Positions 1-5,993 of a stretch of DNA of 6,018 bases are shown one piece after another. Location: NCBI GenBank assembly GCA_031283825.1, contig JAITAZ010000613.1, positions 1 to 6,018 on the forward strand. Direction: 5' to 3'. The position numbers and the translations under genes are program-made. The notes under the pieces are model-generated. The model saw nothing but the letters and a program-made list of their open reading frames with translations. It was not told the origin of the DNA and did no database searches. The first letter of the stretch is position 1, and every line of letters begins with the position of its first letter. The DNA is from Planctomycetaceae bacterium. GTDB lineage: Bacteria; Planctomycetota; Planctomycetia; Pirellulales; Thermoguttaceae.

Positions 1-76
1 CTCTACGATTGCTAATTTGTAACTATTCGCGTTTGAATTTTTCGATAAAAAAATAAAAAATTTCGTGAACGGTTAC
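1..76 (+). repeat. Dispersed repeat copy A, right end only
   Basis: This stretch matches the right half of the complete copy at 3604-3671. Both start with CTCTACGATTG, pass through TAATTTGTA(A)CTATTC and TTCGATAAAAA / GTCGATAAAAA, and end in the same terminal sequence CGTGAACGGTTAC, here at 64-76. Copy A carries a few extra A/T bases just before that end. The left inverted end and both internal palindromes lie off the window. The first gene's promoter begins about 50 bp beyond this end, so the element sits directly upstream of that gene's control region. Confidence 0.8.
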
Positions 77-128
77 AAAAAACTACAGCTAGTTGCAAAA
101 TAAAAAATAATTCCACTGATATATTACG

Positions 129-156
129 TTGACTCATTTATCATTTTTACTAATAT
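129..156 (+). promoter_or_regulatory. Candidate sigma70-like promoter for the DUF2441 gene
   Basis: TTGACT at 129-134 is followed, after 16 bases, by TAATAT at 151-156; each differs from the TTGACA/TATAAT consensus by one or two positions. Transcription would start near 163, giving a leader of about 88 nt before the preferred start codon at 251. The surroundings are very A/T-rich, so chance -10 matches are common, and the TTGACT box is the stronger part of the evidence. A Bacteroidota-style reading (TTG near -33, TAnnTTTG near -7) fits almost as well, because TAATATTG at 151-158 is one base off that motif. The lineage is unknown, so the sigma factor is left open. Confidence 0.4.
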
Positions 157-238
157 TGTTATATTTTTTTTCAAACCGCATTGGGTAAGAAATATTGTAT
201 TGAATGAATTTATACAAACCCTAAACCTATTTAAAATG

Positions 239-244
239 AAAGGA
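239..244 (+). promoter_or_regulatory. Ribosome binding site deciding the start at 251
   Basis: AAAGGA lies six bases before the ATG at 251, a normal Shine-Dalgarno spacing. The other in-frame ATGs, at 200 and 236, have no comparable purine motif at the right distance. This favours the shorter protein. The two other genes in the window have no such motif, so Shine-Dalgarno use may be optional in this genome. Confidence 0.5.
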
Positions 245-250
245 AATTTT

Positions 251-916
251 ATGCAAATTGAAAATCAAGAATTTTATCATGTTCATCGTATTGGTCGTCA
301 TTCGCTTTTGTGGACAATTGGAAATCAAATTGATTTTACGTCAGAGTTGGTACGAGATGAAAAGAAGTCTTTATATGACGCCGTAAAATCACATAGCGAA
401 ACCAATAATATGAACGCCGACCAGTCCGCTGCAAGTTGGAATTCGACTAGAGACGCCATCGAATGTTATATCGAAGAAGAAGTATTTGAAGAAGTAAGAC
501 TCGCACAATTTCCTCATTTACCAAGTCGATTATGTTGTTTTTATCCTTGTCGTACTGAAGGAGAAACTTGGTATTATTGGCATTGGTACGCTTCGCCAAA
601 ACAAGATATTAAGATTTTTAAAGTATTATTAACCGGCGTGCTGCACGAGGCGGACAATTCATATATGAAACATAAAATACGTCTGTTTAATGAAATCAGA
701 AATGATGCGACACTTTATTGGAATGGTATAAAAACGGAATGGTATCTGAAAACTCAAAAATCCATCGAACAAAAAACATCCACATTGGAAGATTCATTGA
801 TACTCAATACAGATCGCCTGTTTAACGGAACTGTTACGATTTTAGAAGAGATTAATCCAAACACGTTGACCATACCTGAATCATATCAAAGACTGCGCAA
901 TCGACACTCCCGTTGA
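251..916 (+). CDS. DUF2441-type protein of unknown function
   Basis: The predicted product is a 221-residue soluble protein with no signal peptide or membrane segment. From memory of the family, it fits DUF2441. The supporting features, numbered from the ATG at 251, are an N-terminal FYHV strand (8-11), a charged helix ending in EVR (81-83), the signature FPHLPSRLCCFY (87-98) followed by a Trp-rich stretch near 107-112, a mid-domain 'G..HEAD' motif near 129-135, YWNG (156-159), and a closing strand GTVTILEEI (193-201). The biochemical role of DUF2441 is unknown. The opening aromatic-His strand and the Glu-rich last strand recall ADP-ribosyltransferase-like folds, but that is only a structural guess. 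The ATG at 251 is chosen because AAAGGA precedes it; starts at 200 or 236 would add 17 or 5 residues that fall outside the recognisable domain. The gene appears monocistronic, with its own promoter candidate and a convergent neighbour downstream. Confidence 0.8.
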   Translation: MQIENQEFYHVHRIGRHSLLWTIGNQIDFTSELVRDEKKSLYDAVKSHSETNNMNADQSAASWNSTRDAIECYIEEEVFEEVRLAQFPHLPSRLCCFYPCRTEGETWYYWHWYASPKQDIKIFKVLLTGVLHEADNSYMKHKIRLFNEIRNDATLYWNGIKTEWYLKTQKSIEQKTSTLEDSLILNTDRLFNGTVTILEEINPNTLTIPESYQRLRNRHSR

Positions 917-1026
917 ACACGAAAAACGTTATAGAATATTCGTCAAACATTGGGCAAATATAAGATATTTTGCATCTTTTAGGATTTTTTCGATTTCTGT
1001 AAACTTTTGTTTCTCTAGTGGTTAAA

Positions 1027-1051
1027 TGCTCCCTCTGGGACTCAAAACCAG
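1027..1051 (-). other. tRNA 3'-end-like fragment (possible att remnant)
   Basis: Read on the minus strand, this 25-base stretch resembles a T-arm plus the 3' acceptor strand of a tRNA: CTGGTTTTGAGTCCCAG, then AGGGAGC, then a discriminator-like A. Four of the five T-stem pairs form. It differs from an ideal CTGGG-TTCGAGT-CCCAG arm by two substitutions, one of which removes the invariant C56. No matching 5' acceptor strand (GCTCCCT), D-arm or anticodon arm is visible upstream on that strand, so it is not a working tRNA. Such 3' fragments are sometimes left by elements that integrate into tRNA genes. Chance similarity is a real alternative. Confidence 0.2.
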
Positions 1052-1065
1052 AACCTATGGGTCAA

Positions 1066-1141
1066 GTGCAAGGGCTCGCGGGACACTTTTTCTGGCGACT
1101 TTTGTTATTGGGCGTCCCGTGAAGGCTTGTACTTTATTTTT
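1066..1141 (+). terminator. Two-part hairpin with T-rich tail, possible terminator or structured RNA
   Basis: The outer stem pairs GTGCAAG (1066-1072) with CTTGTAC (1126-1132), seven pairs including one G-U. A symmetric 4x4 internal loop (1073-1076 and 1122-1125) separates it from an inner stem of CGCGGGAC (1077-1084) with GTCCCGTG (1114-1121), eight pairs including one G-U. The apical loop is 29 nt (1085-1113). The outer stem is followed by TTTATTTTTTG, so on the plus strand this has the layout of an intrinsic terminator for the upstream DUF2441 gene. It lies about 150 nt past that stop codon and its loop is large, so an independent structured RNA is an alternative. The opposite strand has no T-run after the stem. 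Confidence 0.4.
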
Positions 1142-1151
1142 TGTACGATAA

Positions 1152-3380
1152 TTATTTTACAGACGAATTATATTCATAAAAATAAGTGAATTGAACCGCT
1201 TTTAGACTCAAAATGTATTTTGTAATTTCTATTTTATTTTCAAATTTTATGTCTTTTTGTAACATAAATCCGATATCTTGATATGGAAATAAATTTTCAC
1301 ACGCTAACGCTAAGACGGATTTTCTTACTTCAATCTTTACATCGTTGGGAGTTAGTTGAATGCTATTTATTATTCGTACCGCCGTTTCATACTTGCCATG
1401 TTTAGATAACTCCGTTACCAGACAACTTAACGCATCCCTACAATACAGAGGAGATATTACTCCAGAACTCGTCTTTATTGCGTCATCAAATCGACTGCTT
1501 TTCGCATATTTCTGAACAAGACGACTCCAAAAATATTCGCCTAAAAATGCGGCTTGACCCAATTCTAATCCGAATGATTTAATACTACACGATAAAATTT
1601 GATAGTCGGAAATACTCTCCGTTTTCAAAAAAGCGTCCATTAGTAAATAGTACATCGTTATCAATATATTTTTATATTCGATCAAAATATCCGGTTCGCC
1701 TGTAGTTACTTTTGGCAATAAATCATCCGCGATTTCTATTATTATTTTTTTGGCGTCATTGGGTTTATCTTCGAGAATTAACGTCTTCGCTTTAGACATA
1801 ATACGGGTAAACTGAATTTCATTTTCAGAAATATTTTTATCGTCCAGTGCAGAACTATAACAATCAATTAATTTCGCCGCATACTCTCCATCGTTGAGAT
1901 ATAACAGGGAATTGAACGCAGTCAATAACGTTTTTTTCTTAATATTATCAGTTGTATTTTCGCTCGTATGATTACAAATTTGTTCTGCAACAAGTTCAAT
2001 TATAGCTAGCGCGACCTCGCGTTTGTTCGTGTTGATTTGTATTTGAAAAAGCTGTAATAGAATCTTAATTCTCATATCAAAATTAGAAATTTCACCGACA
2101 AAATTCGCTATATCTGAAATAGACATCTGATCGACATGCACAATATAAGCGTACATTTCAATTTTTATTTTAATGACTTCTCCATCAAAAAAATAGCTTG
2201 AAATATTTTCGGTTTGCGTTTGCGTTTGCTTTAGTAATTCCAACGCGGCGGCGTGATTTTTGAAATATAATCTATCTAAAGAACCCTTGAAAATATCGGC
2301 AAACATTGTAGCGTCATTAATTTTATTCAGCGACTGTAAACTACATTCCCATAACCCATAATCTGATAAATGTGCAATCAATTCGCTCAAGAAATAATCG
2401 ATATTTTTATCTTTGTCTAAAGAACGGTCAATTAAATTTATTCGTTTGATAATTTCATCGACAGTATTTTTCGCCAACGCAAAATGACCAGTTGCGGCTT
2501 GAGACACGACAAGATTTTTTAATAACTCAAGCCTGATTAAATCGCGTTCTTGTTGCTCTGATAAATTGATATTTGCAATTTTTACAATAAAATCTCGCCA
2601 AACGGAATTGACGTCTTGACTCGAAATTAAACCGGATTTGATTTTTATTTCTATCAGACAAATCTGACATTCGATTTTATCCGGTTCATTATCAAGAAAT
2701 GTAAGATAGCTCTCGGCTTCTTCAATCAATGATTTAACGTTGTCGGCATCGTTTATATCGTTGTATAATTGGGCGAAAACGCACAGTATTTTTATTTTGT
2801 TTTTGTAAGAGTTCAAAGTCCGTAATGAATTGATAGCGTTTTTTTTGTTGCCATTCGCGAATTGAAATACAAGAGCGTCTTTAACTGCTTCAAAATTGTG
2901 AAAAACGACTTTTTGCGCAACCTCAAACGCCTGATCATAATTTTCAATAATCGAGTAACGTCTTTGTATTGTTATGAGACAAAAATCTCTGGTATCTTGG
3001 TCGTCGATTGAGAGAGCAATTTTAAGAGCGTCATCGACTTTGTTATCGAATATCATTTTTTGAACGAGTTGCCCGTAACTTTCTGTAACAAATTTCGACG
3101 ACGCAAGTTTTGACAACTTCTGCAAACCGTTTATATCGCCGATTCTCGCACAATACAAACCGGCTAATCCATAACAAGATTCTTTAAGAGTTACATCGTC
3201 AGTTTGCTCGGCTAGAGATAAAAACTCATCAAGAAGAATAAAATTACTCGACTCAACATTAACAATTTGACGCGAATAATAATTTACGGCAAAATATCCG
3301 AATACAATCAGAAATATTACAACAGAAAATATCATAATATTTCTGATTGTAAAAAATGATAAAAATCGTTTTATTCTCAT
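1152..3380 (-). CDS. Membrane-anchored alpha-helical repeat (TPR-like) protein
   Basis: The predicted product has 742 residues. The N-terminus (RIKR, then R13) is basic and is followed by one hydrophobic segment at about residues 14-34 (IMIFSVVIFLIVFGYFAV). No clear cleavage site follows, so this looks like a signal anchor with the large C-terminal part outside the cytoplasm. From about residue 45 to 725 the chain is almost entirely amphipathic helices with roughly 34-residue spacing, as in TPR-like solenoids. Two well-separated stretches show the same skeleton, DDA(L/I)K ... RD ... Y..A......(I/V), at 116-158 and 632-674. No catalytic motif is visible. Such proteins usually scaffold protein complexes, but no partner can be named. 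The start has no Shine-Dalgarno motif, only an A/T-rich leader. A QTQTQT run (about residues 385-390) comes from a short TTTGCG repeat. The function is unassigned. Confidence 0.85.
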   Translation of the reverse strand: MRIKRFLSFFTIRNIMIFSVVIFLIVFGYFAVNYYSRQIVNVESSNFILLDEFLSLAEQTDDVTLKESCYGLAGLYCARIGDINGLQKLSKLASSKFVTESYGQLVQKMIFDNKVDDALKIALSIDDQDTRDFCLITIQRRYSIIENYDQAFEVAQKVVFHNFEAVKDALVFQFANGNKKNAINSLRTLNSYKNKIKILCVFAQLYNDINDADNVKSLIEEAESYLTFLDNEPDKIECQICLIEIKIKSGLISSQDVNSVWRDFIVKIANINLSEQQERDLIRLELLKNLVVSQAATGHFALAKNTVDEIIKRINLIDRSLDKDKNIDYFLSELIAHLSDYGLWECSLQSLNKINDATMFADIFKGSLDRLYFKNHAAALELLKQTQTQTENISSYFFDGEVIKIKIEMYAYIVHVDQMSISDIANFVGEISNFDMRIKILLQLFQIQINTNKREVALAIIELVAEQICNHTSENTTDNIKKKTLLTAFNSLLYLNDGEYAAKLIDCYSSALDDKNISENEIQFTRIMSKAKTLILEDKPNDAKKIIIEIADDLLPKVTTGEPDILIEYKNILITMYYLLMDAFLKTESISDYQILSCSIKSFGLELGQAAFLGEYFWSRLVQKYAKSSRFDDAIKTSSGVISPLYCRDALSCLVTELSKHGKYETAVRIINSIQLTPNDVKIEVRKSVLALACENLFPYQDIGFMLQKDIKFENKIEITKYILSLKAVQFTYFYEYNSSVK

Positions 3381-3520
3381 ATTTATTTACTAGCGCTTTG
3401 TTAGTCTTAAATTTTGGGATGCATTTTTTATGAAAGACTTTATTTGTAACCGATCACGCATAAGATTTTTTTCCCCTACGTGTGAACGGTTACCGTTTTT
3501 GAATGACTAAACCAAAAGGA

Positions 3521-3542
3521 GAGACGCAAGGCTTTGCGACTC
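3521..3542. repeat. Palindrome 1 of repeat copy B
   Basis: GAGACGCAA is followed by a four-base loop (GGCT) and TTGCGACTC. One base (A for T) breaks an otherwise perfect nine-pair stem; the matching palindrome in copy C (5922-5947) is perfect. The arms match those of palindrome 2. Confidence 0.7.
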
Positions 3543-3582
3543 TATCGATGATCTTTTGATCGAATGTAAGTTAAACCAACAA

Positions 3583-3608
3583 TAGAGACGCAAGGCATTG
3601 CGTCTCTA
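3583..3608. repeat. Palindrome 2 of repeat copy B
   Basis: TAGAGACGCAA and TTGCGTCTCTA are perfect inverted arms of eleven bases around GGCA. The structure can form a strong hairpin or cruciform. No T-run follows directly on either strand, so it is not a classical intrinsic terminator, although it lies downstream of the lyase gene and could slow transcription or protect mRNA ends. Confidence 0.75.
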
Positions 3609-3671
3609 CGATTGTTAATTTGTACTATTCACGTTTTAAGTTTGTCGATAAAAAATTCCGTGAACGGTTAC

Positions 3672-3764
3672 TCTTTTTTTCTATTTGATCTTTCTCAACA
3701 ACATTGGCGATCACGCGACAAAATAAGCGGTCATTTTTTACCGTGTAAAATATACATTTTTTCT
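3672..3764. other. Short spacer after the lyase gene with a weak hairpin
   Basis: These 93 bases lie between repeat B and the lyase stop codon. The only structure seen is a six-pair hairpin, TTTTAC (3736-3741) with GTAAAA (3745-3750), loop CGT, starting about 15 nt past the lyase stop on the minus strand. It is A/T-rich and lacks a U-tract, so it is at best a weak terminator. No gene is visible here. Confidence 0.3.
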
Positions 3765-5729
3765 TCATTTTTTTGCCGGAGTTATTTTTGTAACGATAAT
3801 TGCTTTGCGAATTGGACGATCTATTTTGAACGCTAAACGAGTCGGTTTTTTTCTTGCTAATGGGTCTGCTGTGAGTTTAGTTGTTTTAAATTTTAGCGGT
3901 AATGGTTTTTCGTCTTCTGTTGCCGAAACCTCTACGCGGATTTTTTTATCGTCTGTTTCTCCGATGCGTAAAACTATTTCATTTTCGGCGATTTGTTGAG
4001 CTTCATCCGATTTCAGACTTTGTATTTTCTCGAAAGATTGAAAAGTCAGCAGCGCAGTTTCGAATGTTCCGTCTGAATTTAATTCGATTTTGTCCGTAAC
4101 GGTCAACGAATTTGTTTTTCCCGATTCAGCTCTTGTAAAATCGAAAGTTCTTTCCAATTTTTTTATTTCATTTTGATCATAAGCTGCGGCATAGTCGATA
4201 GTGCATGAATCATTTTGATCGGAGAAATTTTTCGCGATAAATGTTCCTTTGGCGTTATGTCCGGTATTCTGTAATTTATTATTTATAATCGGAACAGGAT
4301 GTCCAAAAGAGTTAAGAATATCGCTGTCGTATCGTTTATTACTAAAAGTTCTCGCGGTGTAAACTTCTCCTCCCGGATCGAGAACCGGAATTTCTCCAGC
4401 GTACATAACCTCATACGTGCCGATGTCGTTATGATTATGATGTTCCGCGTTATGTCCGCCTTTTAACGCAACGGCAAGTTGATTCTGCTCGCCAAGTTTA
4501 GGACGAAAAATCATAACGCCGCCTTGAGGAAACTCCGTCCGCAAGTCAACAAGCGGAGTATCACGAGGATGCGATTTTGGAATTTGCGTTGATGAATTAT
4601 CGAAACAAAAAATACCGGTCATTTTCAAGTTGTCGTATTTAGTCTGTTGATAATTTTCGTATTTTTCGTAACCGAGTTGGTATCGTTTGCTGATATATTT
4701 TAGAAACGTCGGAGGAGGCGTAGCGTCGAAAGTGCAATCGGCGAATGCCGCGTAAAGTTTCGGCGCGACTTCCATCCGAAACGCGAACATTGCGCAATTT
4801 TTAACTTTCGGCATATTGAAAAAATCGACATTTCCGTCCGTAACTTGATAGACCACTTCGGCGAGTTGCAAGAAATGCCCGAATCCGTAACCCCAATAGT
4901 TGATTCCTTCGCTGCAATATCCGTCCGGCGTGAATCCGTTTAAAAAGTAAGCGATAAAATTTTCAGCAGAGGCAATATACCATGCGCGTTTTGCGGGATC
5001 GTCGATCATAATCAGCGCGGTGCAAACCACGTTACAATTACAAACGGCGTTCCAATTATTGTTGCCGTTAATCCACCAATGACGTTTAAGATCGCCGGAT
5101 TTAATTGTATCTTCGTAAGGTTTAAAAGTTCGACGTTCAATGTTTTCGCGGATTAGTTTTTTTGTCTCGGGCGAAAATTTATCGCCGAGCCAGTAATCGG
5201 CTATTGCGAGTTCGCAACTTAGGTGCGAAGAAACTAGGTCAATATAAATTTTCTTCCCGTCGTAAATTTCGCCGACGTGATCGTGAGCGGGCAGAACCCA
5301 ACTTGGCTCTTTGCAAATCGATTTAATAATTTCTTCGAGTGGTTGAATGAATCGTCCTTTATTTTCGATACATTCGGCGATAGTAAAAATATGCAGCCGC
5401 GAGTGTTTTTGCGCAACTGCTTGTTGATAATTTGTCCGATTACCGTTGCGATAATATTCTTTGTAAAGCGACTCCGGCAATTCGGGAATTTCTGTTTTAA
5501 CTAGAATTTCAGCGCGTTTGATAATATTATCTTTTTGCGTTTTATTCCATGCGGCGCGGTCGGAAATTGGTCTTCCGATGCAACCGGATTGTTTAGGCAA
5601 AAACTGCACAATTTCATTAGTGCGTTTTTCAATCGCGTTATTTAACGTTTCCGCGTTTTTCTCTTGACCAAACAAAAATGTCATCGAAGAAAAAATTAAA
5701 GCGATTGTAAGTATAGTTAATCTGCTCAT
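3765..5729 (-). CDS. Secreted heparinase II/III-like polysaccharide lyase
   Basis: The predicted 654-residue protein starts with a signal peptide (hydrophobic core about residues 4-20, likely cleavage near LFG|QE, 21/22). It should act in the periplasm or outside the cell, cleaving an acidic polysaccharide by beta-elimination; the substrate is unknown. The layout matches heparinase II/III-type lyases: an alpha-helical toroid (about 30-390), then a beta-sandwich (about 400-650). Motifs are NNNWNAVCN (223-231), YCSEGINYWGYGFGHF (271-286), HNAEHHNHND (426-435), VLDPGG (449-454) and SFGHPVP (474-480). Compared with Pedobacter heparinase II (H202, Y257, H406; zinc by H408, D425, H464), likely equivalents are Y278, H431, H433, D451 and H477. 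The H202 position falls in the Trp/Asn motif near 226-227, so Asn may replace that His. No Shine-Dalgarno motif precedes the ATG. No sulfatase, transporter or regulator lies in the window. The G+C content is visibly above that of the solenoid gene. Confidence 0.9.
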   Translation of the reverse strand: MSRLTILTIALIFSSMTFLFGQEKNAETLNNAIEKRTNEIVQFLPKQSGCIGRPISDRAAWNKTQKDNIIKRAEILVKTEIPELPESLYKEYYRNGNRTNYQQAVAQKHSRLHIFTIAECIENKGRFIQPLEEIIKSICKEPSWVLPAHDHVGEIYDGKKIYIDLVSSHLSCELAIADYWLGDKFSPETKKLIRENIERRTFKPYEDTIKSGDLKRHWWINGNNNWNAVCNCNVVCTALIMIDDPAKRAWYIASAENFIAYFLNGFTPDGYCSEGINYWGYGFGHFLQLAEVVYQVTDGNVDFFNMPKVKNCAMFAFRMEVAPKLYAAFADCTFDATPPPTFLKYISKRYQLGYEKYENYQQTKYDNLKMTGIFCFDNSSTQIPKSHPRDTPLVDLRTEFPQGGVMIFRPKLGEQNQLAVALKGGHNAEHHNHNDIGTYEVMYAGEIPVLDPGGEVYTARTFSNKRYDSDILNSFGHPVPIINNKLQNTGHNAKGTFIAKNFSDQNDSCTIDYAAAYDQNEIKKLERTFDFTRAESGKTNSLTVTDKIELNSDGTFETALLTFQSFEKIQSLKSDEAQQIAENEIVLRIGETDDKKIRVEVSATEDEKPLPLKFKTTKLTADPLARKKPTRLAFKIDRPIRKAIIVTKITPAKK

Positions 5730-5853
5730 TGGATACAGAGGTTTAAATTGTTAAAGGGAAAGTGTTAATTGCCCGCATTGAAATTTCAGTTAAGTTGCCG
5801 GATTTTACGTCCTAGCATTGCCGAAATTCATAATACGAGTTGTACAAAATTTG
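5730..5853. other. Upstream region of the lyase gene, no clear promoter
   Basis: These 124 bases separate the lyase start codon from repeat copy C and must hold any promoter not supplied by the repeat. On the minus strand I see no -35/-10 pair with acceptable spacing and no Shine-Dalgarno motif before the ATG. No gene or repeat is visible. Confidence 0.4.
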
Positions 5854-5921
5854 GTAACCGTTCACGGGTTTTTAAATTCGGAATTATTTTTAAATTCAAA
5901 TTTGAATTGCTAAACCCAATG

Positions 5922-5947
5922 TAGAGACGCAATGCTTTGCGTCTCTA
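5922..5947. repeat. Palindrome 1 of repeat copy C
   Basis: TAGAGACGCAA and TTGCGTCTCTA form perfect eleven-base arms around TGCT. It is the intact counterpart of the broken palindrome 1 in copy B. Confidence 0.75.
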
Positions 5948-5971
5948 TCGGTGATCTTTTGATCGAACAAT

Positions 5972-5993
5972 GAGACGCAAGGCATTGCGTCTC
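5972..5993. repeat. Palindrome 2 of repeat copy C
   Basis: GAGACGCAA and TTGCGTCTC form a perfect nine-pair stem around GGCA, with the same loop as palindrome 2 of copy B. It is followed by the common right half of the element. Confidence 0.75.

Larger units (their letters stand above)
3446..3671 (+). repeat. Dispersed repeat copy B, complete, with inverted ends
   Basis: This is the one complete copy, 226 bp, lying in the gap between the lyase and solenoid genes. Its left end GTAACCGATCACG (3446-3458) is the inverse of its right end CGTGAACGGTTAC (3659-3671) with one mismatch. Inside are two palindromes, at 3521-3542 and 3583-3608, around a GATCTTTTGATC spacer. An extra internal GTGAACGGTTAC lies at 3482-3493, so the first 48 bp form a small inverted-repeat unit of their own. 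There is no room for a transposase, so a MITE-like or BIME-like non-autonomous element is inferred. Ends starting GTAA recall IS66-family termini. The flanks (CTTTATTT on the left, TCTTTTTTT on the right) are too simple in sequence to prove a target duplication. Confidence 0.75.

Noticed and set aside
1012..1085. A plus-strand tRNA-Leu-like reading (AGTGGTTAAA D-arm, CTCAAAA anticodon-like loop, GGGTCAAGT T-loop-like)
   Set aside because: The anticodon stem and U33 cannot be placed in the same register, the T-arm lacks a base, and no acceptor stem pairs.
2213..2230. TTTGCG tandem triplet repeat coding QTQTQT as a phase-variation tract
   Set aside because: The unit is six bases with only three copies, so slippage would not shift the frame.
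3381..3445. Promoter for the solenoid gene on the minus strand
   Set aside because: Only weak boxes such as TTTCAT and ATTTAA can be paired in this A/T-rich stretch, too poor to report as a feature.
3521..3608. CRISPR-like array from repeated GAGACGCAA...TTGCGTCTC units
   Set aside because: There are only two palindromes per element, with related spacers shared between copies, which indicates a dispersed repeat instead of unique spacers.
3612..3836. A 74-codon plus-strand reading frame spanning the right half of repeat B and the end of the lyase gene
   Set aside because: It begins inside the repeat, overlaps the lyase gene antisense, and its translation is low-complexity with no recognisable domain or ribosome site.
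5277..5504. Plus-strand and alternate minus-strand reading frames inside the lyase gene (also near 3805-4099 and 5234-5416)
   Set aside because: They lie entirely within the strongly supported lyase gene, in other frames, with no start signals or family features.
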